64,000 bases of DNA, taken from positions 1 to 64,000 of the forward strand of contig SUZV01000015.1 in NCBI GenBank assembly GCA_015059715.1, written 5' to 3'. This document shows, piece by piece, positions 52,544 to 61,641 of the stretch. Positions within the stretch are counted from its first letter, which is position 1. Each line of letters begins with the position of its first letter. Position numbers and translations under genes: made by a program. The notes beneath the pieces are model-generated. The model saw only the letters and a list, made by a program, of their open reading frames with translations. It made no database searches and was not told the origin of the DNA. Source of the DNA: Rikenellaceae bacterium (lineage in GTDB: Bacteria > Bacteroidota > Bacteroidia > Bacteroidales > Rikenellaceae).

Positions 52544-52942
52544 ACGTCGTGCCGTAGGTGATAGAATCTCAATCTTTACCACCATAGTGTCGTCGGGAAG
52601 TAGGGGTTCAATCTTTTCGGGCCACTCGACCAGGCATAGTTCGCCCGAGGATAGGTACTCCTCGGCACCGAAGTCTAAGGCCTCCTCTATGCGCTCGATG
52701 CGGTACATGTCGAAGTGGTATATCCTCCGCGTGCCCTCATATTGGTTTACAATGGCAAAGGTGGGGCTTGTCACGTCATCCTCGGCACCGAGGAGTGCTG
52801 CTATGTGGCTGACAAGCGTGGTCTTACCCGCTCCCATAGGTGCATCGAGTGCCACGACGCATCGCGTGCCGAGCTCCTCGATGACCGCCTCGGCAACCCT
52901 GTCGAGCTCGTCAAGCGAATCTATCTCTATTATTCTCTCCAT
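52529..52942 (-). CDS. tsaE: tRNA threonylcarbamoyladenosine biosynthesis ATPase TsaE
   Basis: 137-aa P-loop ATPase needed with TsaB/TsaD to make t6A37. Walker A MGAGKTTLVSHI (about 41-52), SPTFAIVNQYEG, HFDMYRIE and the C-terminal LVEWPEKI are all typical. It lies 20 bp after porX; this pairing recurs in Bacteroidota. Confidence 0.95.
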   Translation of the reverse strand: MERIIEIDSLDELDRVAEAVIEELGTRCVVALDAPMGAGKTTLVSHIAALLGAEDDVTSPTFAIVNQYEGTRRIYHFDMYRIERIEEALDFGAEEYLSSGELCLVEWPEKIEPLLPDDTMVVKIEILSPTARRFVIR

Positions 52943-52962
52943 ATAATCTCTCTTTTGTTGTT

Positions 52963-54522
52963 CTATCTCTTTTTAGGTTTAAGTACTGCGTAGGGGACAA
53001 TCATCTCCTCCATCGAGATGCCGCCATGCTGGAAGGTGTTTTTGTAGTACCTTATATATCTATTTGCGTCGTTGTTATATACGAGAAAGTCGCGATTGTA
53101 GGCGAATATATAGCTCGATGTCAGGCGACCTGACGGTAGCTGTACATCTTCGGGGCGTGTAACCTCATACACATCGCGCGAGTTGTAGGCCAAGTTGCGC
53201 CCTGTCTTATATCGTAGGTTTGCCGAGGTCTCCTTATCGCCTGTTACTCGCACAGGGTTATCCACACGTATCGTGCCGTGGTCGGAGGTGATGATGACGC
53301 GGTGACCGCGCTCGGATAGTAGCCTGAGGAGTGTGTATAGCTCGGAGTGCTCGAACCATGAGCGCGTCAGCGAGCGGAAGGCGGCCTCGTCGTCGGTAAG
53401 TTCGCGGATGATGTCGGTCTCGGTGCGTGCGTGCGAGAGGATGTCGAGGAAGTTGTAGATGATAACCGAGAAGTCGGCATCGTAGATACGCTGCATATTA
53501 TCGAGGAGCCTGCGTCCAGCCTCGGGGCGCACAAGCTTATCAAACGAGAGCTTTAGCTTTCGTCCCGACTGTGTTATGAGCCTGCGCAAAAACTCCTCCT
53601 CATACATATTCTTACCCCCATCTTCGTTGTCGTTAAGCCACTTGTCGGGCATCAGACGGTCAATAGCTAAGGGCATAAGTCCTGCGAAGAGAGAGTTGCG
53701 AGCATACTGTGTCGCGGTGGGTAGTATCGAGCAGTAGAAGTCGTCGGTGGAAATGTCGAAGTAGCCTCGTAGCATAGGCTCTATGGTGCGCCACTGGTCG
53801 TAGCGCATATTGTCTATAAGTAGCAGGGTGGTGTGACCCCCCTCCTCAACATCGGTGAGTATGCGTCGACGCATAAGCGTATGCGACATAACGGGGATGT
53901 CGCTCTCCTCGCCTCGCTGGTTTATCCAGTTGAAGTAGTTGCGGCGCACGAACTTCGAGAACTCCTGGTTGGCCTCATTCTTCTGGTAGGTGAGCACCTC
54001 GCGGATGCTCGCATCCGAGGACGAGGAGAGCTCTATCTCCCACCCCACAATCTTGCGATATAGGGCACACCAGTCCGCAAACGTCGAGGCCGACTGCTGC
54101 TGTGCCGCTATGCGTCCAAACTCCGAGCGGTAGTCTGCCGTTGTGCGCTCGGTGACAAGCTGTGCCGAGTGTAGCGACTTCTTGATGGCCAGGAGCACCT
54201 GATTGGGGTTTACGGGCTTGATGATGTAGTCTGCAATTTTCGAGCCTATAGCCTTATCCATGATATTCTCCTCTTCGCTCTTGGTGACCATGATTACTGG
54301 TAGCGAGGGGTGTGCCGCCTTGATAAGGGGCAGCGTCTCAAGTCCCGTCATGCCAGGCATCATCTCATCGAGGATGACAAGGTCGAAAGATTCGCTGCTG
54401 AGCATATCGACAGCGTCGTAGCCATTATTCGACGTGGCGACCTCGTATCCCTTCGATGTGAGGAACATAATGTGCGGTTTGAGTAGGTCTATCTCATCAT
54501 CTACCCAGAGTATCTTGTTCAT
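52963..54522 (-). CDS. porX: PorX-type response regulator with alkaline-phosphatase/PglZ-like effector domain
   Basis: 519 aa. The receiver domain (1-120) has phospho-acceptor Asp52 in VILDEMMPG. A helical linker is followed by an alkaline-phosphatase-superfamily (PglZ) domain with metal site LIDNMRYDQW (Asp237), the nucleophile-type Thr271 in PTATQYARNS, and the later ITSDHGT. This is the PorX architecture. In Porphyromonas gingivalis, PorX with PorY controls the type IX secretion system, and PorX-type domains are reported to be zinc-dependent phosphodiesterases. No porY-like kinase is in the window. Transcribed ahead of tsaE. Confidence 0.93.
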   Translation of the reverse strand: MNKILWVDDEIDLLKPHIMFLTSKGYEVATSNNGYDAVDMLSSESFDLVILDEMMPGMTGLETLPLIKAAHPSLPVIMVTKSEEENIMDKAIGSKIADYIIKPVNPNQVLLAIKKSLHSAQLVTERTTADYRSEFGRIAAQQQSASTFADWCALYRKIVGWEIELSSSSDASIREVLTYQKNEANQEFSKFVRRNYFNWINQRGEESDIPVMSHTLMRRRILTDVEEGGHTTLLLIDNMRYDQWRTIEPMLRGYFDISTDDFYCSILPTATQYARNSLFAGLMPLAIDRLMPDKWLNDNEDGGKNMYEEEFLRRLITQSGRKLKLSFDKLVRPEAGRRLLDNMQRIYDADFSVIIYNFLDILSHARTETDIIRELTDDEAAFRSLTRSWFEHSELYTLLRLLSERGHRVIITSDHGTIRVDNPVRVTGDKETSANLRYKTGRNLAYNSRDVYEVTRPEDVQLPSGRLTSSYIFAYNRDFLVYNNDANRYIRYYKNTFQHGGISMEEMIVPYAVLKPKKR

Positions 54523-54596
54523 AATAAGCAGTTTTACTGTTTTATTGCTTTAGTGCAGAGCGTGGGGTGGCCAATGTGGGCACAAACGTGTTGCCC

Positions 54597-55232
54597 TTAG
54601 CACCTTGGCAAGCCTGGCCTTCTGCTCTCCTCAGAGAGATAACGCTCCATCACACTATTAATTGTGGCATAGCTCGATTTAAGGTACTCGTCAAGCTGCT
54701 CGGGACTACACCACACAACCTCCTTGATACCCTCGTCGTGCTGCGGCTGTAGCTTACCTCCTGCACTGCGCATCACCCACCAGTCTGTCGACTTAAGCTC
54801 CCACTCTCCATATATATCGTAGGCGTGCCACGTGGTCATAATGGGTCGAGGGTCAACAATCTCGCCACATACGCCTGTCTCCTCCTCAACCTCGCGCAGG
54901 GCCGCCTCCGCGCTGCTCTCGCCAGCCTCGATATGTCCCTTCGGCAGGTCCCACCTCTGGCGTAGGCGTATCATAAGCACTGCCCCCTCATCGTTTAAGA
55001 CAACACCGCCTGCGGCACGTACAACCTTAAATTCCAAGCTCAGCATAGCAAAGGTGATAGCCGGGGATGAGGATATTATGGCTATGAATTTGTCTGTTTC
55101 GACTTTTTTTATTAACTTCGCTCGCGAAACCGAGAGTGTCGTATCGGCCTCGATGGTGGCGTAGTAGGGTGCAGGTGGCTCGGTCGTTATAACCACCTCT
55201 CTGTCCCCAAAATATATAACGTAGCTCTCCAT
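54597..55232 (-). CDS. NUDIX hydrolase
   Basis: 211 aa. The Nudix box GHIEAGESSAEAALREVEEETG (about 98-119) matches GX5EX7REUXEEXGU exactly. An N-terminal beta-rich extension of about 70 residues precedes the fold. It hydrolyses some nucleoside diphosphate derivative; the substrate is not deducible. Same strand as porX, 74 bp upstream of it, with its own -7 box. Confidence 0.9.
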   Translation of the reverse strand: MESYVIYFGDREVVITTEPPAPYYATIEADTTLSVSRAKLIKKVETDKFIAIISSSPAITFAMLSLEFKVVRAAGGVVLNDEGAVLMIRLRQRWDLPKGHIEAGESSAEAALREVEEETGVCGEIVDPRPIMTTWHAYDIYGEWELKSTDWWVMRSAGGKLQPQHDEGIKEVVWCSPEQLDEYLKSSYATINSVMERYLSEESRRPGLPRC

Positions 55233-55251
55233 AGGTTTACCGTTGCAAGGG

Positions 55252-55259
55252 CAAAGGTA
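55252..55259 (-). promoter_or_regulatory. -7 promoter box of the NUDIX gene
   Basis: Minus-strand TACCTTTG, 20 nt before the start codon. No strong -33 motif. Confidence 0.5.
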
Positions 55260-55384
55260 CTAATAAAGTTTAAGCTACGTTCCATAAATTAGTAAAAAAT
55301 TAAAGGGGTGTTCTATAAATTAGTGGATATGTTATTCGTTGTTGGGATGTTCTGTTACTTTTAAATCTATTTTGGTATATTTCT

Positions 55385-55392
55385 TAGCTTTG
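55385..55392 (+). promoter_or_regulatory. Candidate -7 box upstream of the S9 peptidase
   Basis: TAGCTTTG fits TAnnTTTG. The -33 region is weak. It would give a leader of about 130 nt. Confidence 0.4.
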
Positions 55393-55528
55393 CTTAGTTA
55401 CAATGCTCACGTTGCGCCTTTGCACGAGCTGGGAAATCCACCCAAATTAACTCTCGGAATCATCTCGACCTAATCTATAGCGATAACCTAAGAATAGACT
55501 AAATACAACTCAAAATACAACACATTTT

Positions 55529-57640
55529 ATGAAAAAACTACTCTATCTTATGACTTTTGCAGCAATACTTGCTACAGGCTGTTGCGCAGAGGGTGGCGCG
55601 GAGGTGCCTAAGCCGCTACAGATTGACAACGCCCTGACGGCCGAGGAGAAGGCCGAGGGTAAATTTACCCCCGAGATTATGTGGAAGATGAGCCGCATAG
55701 GCCAGCAGGCACTCTCGCCCGATGGCTCGAAGCTTATCTACACGCTCACGCAGTACAACCTTGCCGAGAATCGTGGCGTTACGCTCCTCTGGTTGCGCGA
55801 TATGGCAACAGGTGACCAGAGAGCTATCACCGACTATAGCTCTACGAACACCTCGCCCCAGTGGCTCGACAACGACAACGTAGCCTTTATGTCGAATCGC
55901 AGCGGCTCGATGCAGGTGTGGGCCCAGAACGTAGCCTCTGGCGCAGCAACGCAGCTTAGCGATGTCGAGGGTGGCATCGAGGGCTTCGGCATCGCTGGAG
56001 ACCACGCCTTCTACCTACAGCGTGTCAAGGTGGCCAAGCTCAAGGGCTCGGACCAGTATGCCGATATGGACAAATCTAAGGTGCGCCTCTACGACGACCT
56101 TATGGTTCGTCACTGGGACTATTGGGATGATGGTAGCTACCTCCACGTCTTCGCCGCAGACTATGTAGGCGGCAAGATTCAGAATGGCAAGGATATAATA
56201 GGTGCCGATAAGGCATACGACTCACCTCTTGCCCCCTACTTCGATGCTGCCGAGATTAGCCTCTCGCCCGATGGCTCACTGCTCGCCTATACGTGTAAGC
56301 CTCTGACAGGTACGGAGTACGCGCTCTCTACCGACTCGGATATCTTCCTCTACGACTTCGCTACGGGCCTAACGCGCAATCTCACCAAGGAGGCTGCAAA
56401 CGACGAGGAGAGGTTTGTAGGCTACGATAAGTATCCAGTCTTCTCGCCCGATGGCCGCAAGATAGCCTTCCGCTCGCAGCGTCGTCCGGGTAATGAGGCC
56501 GACCAGCAGCGTCTGTGGGTCTATGACCTCGATACCAACGAGTGTCGTTACATCACACGTGGGCAGGACTATTGTGTTACCGAGGTGGCTTGGGATGGCA
56601 ACGAGGCTATCTATTTCGTGCTGCCTTGGCGTGGTACGCACCAGGTGGCTCGCATCGACCTTGACGGTAATATGAAGCACATCACCTCGGGTAACCACGA
56701 CATCAACTCCTTCACCTTTGCCCAGGGACGTATCGTAGCAAATATGAATACCATCTCTAAGGCTGTTGAGCTCTACGATGTTAACCTCGATAGTGGCGAG
56801 CTAACGCAGCTTACTAATGTAAATCGCGAGGTATACGACAATATCAAGTTCGGCCAGGTGCAGGAGCGTTGGATTACCACGACCGATGGCAAGAAGATGC
56901 TCACATGGGTAATTCTACCTCCCGACTTCGACCCAACGAAGAGATATCCTACGCTTCTCTACTGCCAGGGAGGTCCTCAGAGCACCGTATCGCAGTTCTG
57001 GAGCTATCGCTGGAACTTCCAGCTTATGGCTGCCGAGGGTTATGTTATCGTAGCTCCTAACCGTCGTGGCTGTCCATCGTTTGGTCAGGAGTGGACAGAT
57101 CAGATATCGGGTGACTACTCAGGTCAGAATATCAGGGACTACTTGTCGGCTATCGACGAGGTATCTAAGGAGCCTTGGGTAGATACCGACAGGCGTGGTT
57201 GCGTGGGTGCCTCGTATGGTGGCTACTCGACATACTATCTTGCAGGTGTTCACGAGGGTCGCTTCAAGGCCTTCATTGCACACTGTGGTATCTTTAACTT
57301 CGAGTCTATGTATGGCCATACCGAGGAGCTCTTCTTTGTGACTAACGACTATGGCGGTGCTTACTGGGATAAGGATAATGCTACGGCTATGCGCTCTTAT
57401 GCCAATTCGCCACACAAGAAGGTCGCCAATTGGGATACCCCAATTATGATTATCACAGGCGAGAAGGACTACCGCATCCCTTATAGCCAGTCACTTGAGG
57501 CCTTTACCGCAGCACGTGTGCAGGGTATCGATGCTCGTCTTGTATCTTTCGAGAACGAGGCACATCAGGTGTTCCAGCCACAGAATAGTGTTGTTTGGAA
57601 TCGTGAGTTTTTTGGATGGCTTAATAAGTACCTAAAGTAA
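55529..57640 (+). CDS. S9-family serine peptidase lipoprotein (DPP-like)
   Basis: 703 aa with a lipoprotein signal and lipobox LATGC (Cys18). Residues about 50-400 form a WD40-like beta-propeller (repeated LSPDG and FSPDG strands). The C-terminal alpha/beta hydrolase domain has the catalytic triad Ser562 (GASYGGYS), Asp647 (GEKDYRIP) and His679 (NEAHQVF), as in prolyl oligopeptidase/DPP enzymes. It is closest in layout to S9C-type dipeptidyl- or acylaminoacyl-peptidases. It probably cleaves imported peptides at the periplasmic face. Monocistronic, ended by a strong terminator. Confidence 0.93.
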   Translation: MKKLLYLMTFAAILATGCCAEGGAEVPKPLQIDNALTAEEKAEGKFTPEIMWKMSRIGQQALSPDGSKLIYTLTQYNLAENRGVTLLWLRDMATGDQRAITDYSSTNTSPQWLDNDNVAFMSNRSGSMQVWAQNVASGAATQLSDVEGGIEGFGIAGDHAFYLQRVKVAKLKGSDQYADMDKSKVRLYDDLMVRHWDYWDDGSYLHVFAADYVGGKIQNGKDIIGADKAYDSPLAPYFDAAEISLSPDGSLLAYTCKPLTGTEYALSTDSDIFLYDFATGLTRNLTKEAANDEERFVGYDKYPVFSPDGRKIAFRSQRRPGNEADQQRLWVYDLDTNECRYITRGQDYCVTEVAWDGNEAIYFVLPWRGTHQVARIDLDGNMKHITSGNHDINSFTFAQGRIVANMNTISKAVELYDVNLDSGELTQLTNVNREVYDNIKFGQVQERWITTTDGKKMLTWVILPPDFDPTKRYPTLLYCQGGPQSTVSQFWSYRWNFQLMAAEGYVIVAPNRRGCPSFGQEWTDQISGDYSGQNIRDYLSAIDEVSKEPWVDTDRRGCVGASYGGYSTYYLAGVHEGRFKAFIAHCGIFNFESMYGHTEELFFVTNDYGGAYWDKDNATAMRSYANSPHKKVANWDTPIMIITGEKDYRIPYSQSLEAFTAARVQGIDARLVSFENEAHQVFQPQNSVVWNREFFGWLNKYLK

Positions 57641-57961
57641 TTTTCGATTATAAGGTAGCATCTACTGCCGCTAACAAAAAGTGCCGTCAATGGGACGTAC
57701 CACAAGTACTACCCATCGACGGCATTTTTGCCGAGCGTTGTATCTGCTACCTTCTAATCAAAAATTGGGCGGACTACCCATCCGAGGCAATCTCTTTATC
57801 GAGGCCACATCTGCTACCTTCTAATCAAAAATATTTTCGACTATAAGGCGGCATCTGCGGCACATCCCTACAAGTAAGACCCATCGGGCTGTACTACGTG
57901 TACTATCCCGATGGGCCTTCTTTTGTGATGCACCACATCTGCTACCTTCTAATCAAAAATT
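57639..57961. repeat. Two tandem palindromic modules (~130 bp each)
   Basis: Module 1 (57639-57766) has arms AATTTTCGATTATAAGGTAG and CTACCTTCTAATCAAAAATT around a long hairpin. Module 2 (57831-57961) has the same arms around a different hairpin (CCCATCGGG...CCCGATGGG). The right arm ATCTGCTACCTTCTAATCAA recurs exactly at 57742, 57809 and 57937. A 35-bp stretch (57707-57741) recurs at 57968-58002 with one mismatch. No coding frame. Confidence 0.85.
57682..57728 (+). terminator. Terminator of the S9 peptidase gene
   Basis: Stem TGCCGTCAATGGG / CCCATCGACGGCA followed by TTTTT. It is the inner hairpin of a larger palindromic element. Confidence 0.85.
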
Positions 57962-58017
57962 GGGTGGTACTACCCATCAACGGCATTTTTGCCGAGCGTT
58001 GTTTCACCTCGCGGTGA

Positions 58018-58097
58018 CAGCTAAAGCTGAAAGGGTAGTGCGCTCGCTATGCGAGCTAAAGAGTAGTGCGCTGGCTTAACGCCAGCTAAAGGGTAGT
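58018..58097. repeat. Hairpin array (family H, locus B)
   Basis: Three hairpins, CAGCT-AA-AGCTG, GCTCGC-TAT-GCGAGC and GCTGGC-TTAAC-GCCAGC, are each followed by AAAGGGTAGT or AAAGAGTAGT with a period of about 30 nt. They share flanks with the array at 27534-27650, but the stems differ. Confidence 0.85.
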
Positions 58098-58114
58098 TTA
58101 AGGGTTTTCGTTGT

Positions 58115-58225
58115 TATGTTTTGTTGTGATACTCGACCTCTTAATGTCTTATAGTCTTAACGTCTTAATGTCCTAAAAAAATAAAGACTATAAGACAATA
58201 GGACAATAGGACAATAGGACGATAA
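58115..58225. repeat. 8-bp-period inverted array (family O, locus B)
   Basis: GTCTTATA, GTCTTAAC, GTCTTAAT, GTCCTAAA then, after an A-rich centre, GACTATAA, GACAATAG (three times) and GACGATAA. Reverse complement of the locus A element at 27678-27760, including the flank GAGGTCGAGTATCACAACA. Confidence 0.85.
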
Positions 58226-58253
58226 GGCCGCACCCATAGGTGCTATAAAGGTA

Positions 58254-58319
58254 GTGGCCGAATAAAAAGTATATTTCGATGGCGAGTATAACGCCAGAAT
58301 ATACTTTTTATTCAGCCAC
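58254..58319. terminator. Large palindrome between the S9 peptidase and nqr transcripts
   Basis: GTGGC-c-GAATAAAAAGTATATT pairs with AATATACTTTTTATTC-a-GCCAC around an inner GGCG/CGCC hairpin, about 26 paired bases. It could terminate either strand. Confidence 0.75.
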
Positions 58320-58323
58320 TCTG

Positions 58324-58352
58324 TTCTACTGGGCCATACATGCCCAGTAGAA
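58324..58352 (-). terminator. Hairpin just after nqrF
   Basis: Perfect 11-bp stem TTCTACTGGGC / GCCCAGTAGAA with a 7-nt loop, 7 bp after the nqrF stop. No T-run follows directly. The palindrome at 58254-58319 comes next. Confidence 0.75.
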
Positions 58353-58359
58353 GAGGAGA

Positions 58360-59622
58360 CTATGCGCCGAAGTTATCGAACAATATGTTCTCCTCAGGCA
58401 CTCCAAGGCTGTCGAGAAGGTTTACTACCGACTGGGCCATCATTGGAGGTCCACACATAAGGTAGATAATGCCCTCTGGCTCGTCATGGTTCTTGAGATA
58501 TGTCTCGTAAAGAACGTTGTGTACAAAGCCTGGAACGTATGGTACACCTGCCTTGTCTGCCTCGGGATCGGGACGGTCAAGAGCGAGGTGGAACTTAAAG
58601 TTCGGGAACTCCTTCTCAATCTGGTAGTAGTCATCAAGATAGAAGGCCTCCTTAAGTGAACGAGCACCATAGAAGAAGTTAACCTTGCGACCTGTCTTAA
58701 CAGTCTTGAAGAGGTGCATAATGTGTGAACGCATAGGGGCCATACCTGCACCGCCACCGATGAATACAAGCTCCTGGTCATCCGAGAGGTTATCGGGCAA
58801 GAAGAACTCACCAAATGGTCCCGACATAATAATCTTGTCACCTGGCTTGAGCGAGTAGATGTACGACGAACATACACCTGGGTTGACATTCATAAAGCCT
58901 CCCTTAGCGCGGTCAAATGGAGGTGTTGCAATACGCACGTTGAGCTTGATGATGTCGCCCTCGGCAGGGTAGGTAGCGCACGAGTAAGCACGAACCTGTG
59001 GCTCTGGGTTGACCATCTTGAGGTTAAACACACCCATCTTCTCCCAATCCTCGCGGTACTCGGGATCTACGTCTATATCCTTATAGTCTACGGTGATTGC
59101 TGGCACGTCAATCTGGATGTAGCCACCCGAGCGGAAGTTTAGATGCTCGCCCTCAGGAAGCTTAACAACGAACTCCTTGATGAAGGTAGCCACGTTGTTG
59201 TTCGACACAACCTCGCACTCCCACTTCTTAATGCTAAGAACAGATGCAGGAACCTTAATCTGCAAATCCTCCTTAACCTTAACCTGACAGCCAAGTCGCC
59301 AGCCTTCGTTAATCTCGCGGCGGTTAAAGAAGCCACGCTCGGTAGGTAGAATCTCGCCACCACCTGCTACAACCTGACACTTGCACTGACCACAGGCACC
59401 CTTACCACCGCAAGCCGATGGCAGGAAGATGCCCTGCTCTGAGAGTGTGTTGAGTAGCGTAGAGCCTGACTCTACCTCCAACACCTTGTCGCCACCGTTG
59501 ATATCGATCTTTACGGCACCCGACGACGTAAGCTTTGCCTTTGCAAAGAGTAGCAGTGCCACCAACAAGAGTGTTACTGCAAGAAAGGCTACTATTGCCC
59601 ATAAAATAACTGTAAAATTCAT
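58360..59622 (-). CDS. nqrF: Na+-translocating NADH:quinone reductase subunit F
   Basis: NADH-oxidising subunit of the sodium pump. 420 aa: one N-terminal membrane helix, a plant-type 2Fe-2S domain with CGGKGACGQCKC and the fourth Cys in RLGCQV, the FAD-binding RAYSCATYP motif and an NADH-binding GGGAGMAPMRS segment. A C-terminal aromatic residue is usual and NFGA ends this one. Last gene of nqrABCDEF. Confidence 0.97.
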   Translation of the reverse strand: MNFTVILWAIVAFLAVTLLLVALLLFAKAKLTSSGAVKIDINGGDKVLEVESGSTLLNTLSEQGIFLPSACGGKGACGQCKCQVVAGGGEILPTERGFFNRREINEGWRLGCQVKVKEDLQIKVPASVLSIKKWECEVVSNNNVATFIKEFVVKLPEGEHLNFRSGGYIQIDVPAITVDYKDIDVDPEYREDWEKMGVFNLKMVNPEPQVRAYSCATYPAEGDIIKLNVRIATPPFDRAKGGFMNVNPGVCSSYIYSLKPGDKIIMSGPFGEFFLPDNLSDDQELVFIGGGAGMAPMRSHIMHLFKTVKTGRKVNFFYGARSLKEAFYLDDYYQIEKEFPNFKFHLALDRPDPEADKAGVPYVPGFVHNVLYETYLKNHDEPEGIIYLMCGPPMMAQSVVNLLDSLGVPEENILFDNFGA

Positions 59623-59643
59623 ACTCCTTACTCTTTTTAAAGG

Positions 59644-60243
59644 TTACAACTGAATACCCGAGAAGATCATAAAGGCCATACCCATAAGACCAGTGATGAT
59701 AAACGCGATACCTGGACCCTTCATCGCTGCTGGAACGTGTGAGTACTCAATCTTCTCGCGGATAGCGGCCATCATAACGATGGCGAGCCACCAACCAATA
59801 CCCGAACCAAGACCATAGACGATAGAGTCGCCTACAGAGTTAATCTCGGTGCCTACCATCTGCTGCATAAAGAGCGAACCACCCATGATGGCGCAGTTTA
59901 CAGCGATAAGTGGCAAGAAGATACCGAGCTGGTTATAGAGCGATGGAGCAAACTTCTCGACAATCATCTCGACGAGCTGCACAAAGGCAGCAATAACTGC
60001 GATAAAGAGAATGAACGACAAGAAGCTGAGGTCTACACCCTCAACCAAGGCACCATCCTTGAGTACATACTGGTCGAGAAGGTAGTTAAGTGGCACGGTC
60101 ATAACCTCTACAAAGGTAACGGCAGCACCCAAACCAAGTGCGGTCTTAACGCTCTTCGATACGGCGATGTATGAACACATACCGAAGAAGTATGCGAAGA
60201 CCATATTTTCGATAAATGCCGAATTAATAAACAAATTTAACAT
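59644..60243 (-). CDS. nqrE: Na+-translocating NADH:quinone reductase subunit E
   Basis: 199-aa integral membrane subunit with six hydrophobic helices (first [22 protein letters not shown]). It has the conserved cysteines in FGMCSY and VNCAIMGG that hold the membrane Fe centre between NqrD and NqrE. 21 bp upstream of nqrF. Confidence 0.97.
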   Translation of the reverse strand: MLNLFINSAFIENMVFAYFFGMCSYIAVSKSVKTALGLGAAVTFVEVMTVPLNYLLDQYVLKDGALVEGVDLSFLSFILFIAVIAAFVQLVEMIVEKFAPSLYNQLGIFLPLIAVNCAIMGGSLFMQQMVGTEINSVGDSIVYGLGSGIGWWLAIVMMAAIREKIEYSHVPAAMKGPGIAFIITGLMGMAFMIFSGIQL

Positions 60244-60254
60244 ATGCTACCCTC

Positions 60255-60857
60255 CTATTTTTCCTGTAAATCCTTATTAATAGAGCGATGAACCCAGATG
60301 ATGCAACCGATGATGATAAGTGCCATAGGTGGGAAAAGCATCAACGCATTGTTGGTATAGCCGAAGCGTGCCAACACGTCGAAGCCAAACAATGTGCCCG
60401 AGCCGAAGAGCTCGCGGAAGAAGGCTACCAAAACCAAGATAAAGGCGTAGCCAAGACCATTAGCTAGACCATCAACAAATGAGTCCCAAGGCTTGTTACC
60501 CAAAGCAAAGGCCTCAACACGACCCATCACAATACAGTTGGTGATGATAAGACCAACATATACCGACAGCTGCTTAGATACATCATACATATACGCGCGT
60601 AGGAACTGGTCTACGACGATTACAAGCGTTGCGATAACCACCAACTGAACGATGATACGTATACGCGAGGGCAGACCATTACGCAACAAAGACATCACAA
60701 GGTTTGAGAATGCTGTAACAAAGGTTACTGAGAGCCCCATAACCAAGGCGGGCTCAAGCTTTACAGTTACGGCAAGAGCCGAGCAGATACCCAGAATCTG
60801 AACGATGACAGGGTTGTTAGCTGCCAAAGGATTAGTAAAATTCTTGCTTAGTTTCAT
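60255..60857 (-). CDS. nqrD: Na+-translocating NADH:quinone reductase subunit D
   Basis: 200-aa membrane subunit, homologous to NqrE in inverted topology. Six helices with cysteines in LGICSALAV and [14 protein letters not shown], partners of the NqrE cysteines. LFGSGTLFG and the final helix are typical. 11 bp upstream of nqrE. Confidence 0.97.
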   Translation of the reverse strand: MKLSKNFTNPLAANNPVIVQILGICSALAVTVKLEPALVMGLSVTFVTAFSNLVMSLLRNGLPSRIRIIVQLVVIATLVIVVDQFLRAYMYDVSKQLSVYVGLIITNCIVMGRVEAFALGNKPWDSFVDGLANGLGYAFILVLVAFFRELFGSGTLFGFDVLARFGYTNNALMLFPPMALIIIGCIIWVHRSINKDLQEK

Positions 60858-60860
60858 AGC

Positions 60861-61631
60861 TTACTCCTCCTCATTATTAAGTTCAACATTAGCCTCGTCG
60901 GCGCAGCACTCACCACAACACTCGGTGTCGGCCTGAGCCTCTGCCTCGGTAGCACGCAAGAATGACTCGTACTTGCCGATAGAGGTTGCCAACATGGCGT
61001 TTACACCGTCGCACGTCTTAGTACCACCAGTGATGGCATCTACCTGATGCTCATTCTGTGCGCCACCCTTCTGCATGCGGACTGCAAACTCACCCTCAGC
61101 GTTGTAGAGCTTCTTGCCTGTAAACATAGACTGAACTTTATCGGTTGCAATCTCGGCACCAAGACCTGGAGTCTCGCCTGCGTGGTCCATAACGATACCA
61201 GTGATAACGATGTTATCCTCGGCCTGCTGCAAAGCAACATAGCCCCAGATATCGCCCCAAAGACCCTTACCTACGATAGGAAGTACATACTTTGTAGTAC
61301 CCTCCTTCTCAAGTTGGAAGATAGGCAGCTCGTTCTGTGCCTCGGTGAGAGCCTTGCGGTTGCCAAGGAGTGAGAAGATAGCTGCTACGTCACCCTCCTC
61401 AACTGCAACAAACTCTCCGTCGGTGATGCGTCCAATAGTAACCACATCGTCGAAGTTAAGCTCTGCCTCGCCGAAGGCCTTCATAATAGATACCTTCTGC
61501 TCGTTGAGCACGTTAGCCTCCTGCTGTGGCTTAAGGCTTGTAGCCAAGAAGGCGAGCAACGTACCCACGATAACCACCATCACAATCGTGTAGATGATGA
61601 TATATATATTTGAATTCTTATTAATTGCCAT
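60861..61631 (-). CDS. nqrC: Na+-translocating NADH:quinone reductase subunit C with cysteine-rich tail
   Basis: 256 aa: one N-terminal helix (about 8-30) and a periplasmic FMN-binding domain with the covalent flavin motif DAITGGTKT (residues 198-206, a variant of the SGAT(S/T) type modified by ApbE). Past the normal end (about residue 226) lies an acidic tail containing CCGECC (238-243), which I do not know from other NqrC proteins. 3 bp upstream of nqrD. Confidence 0.95.
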   Translation of the reverse strand: MAINKNSNIYIIIYTIVMVVIVGTLLAFLATSLKPQQEANVLNEQKVSIMKAFGEAELNFDDVVTIGRITDGEFVAVEEGDVAAIFSLLGNRKALTEAQNELPIFQLEKEGTTKYVLPIVGKGLWGDIWGYVALQQAEDNIVITGIVMDHAGETPGLGAEIATDKVQSMFTGKKLYNAEGEFAVRMQKGGAQNEHQVDAITGGTKTCDGVNAMLATSIGKYESFLRATEAEAQADTECCGECCADEANVELNNEEE

Positions 61632-61641
61632 AGTCGTATGC

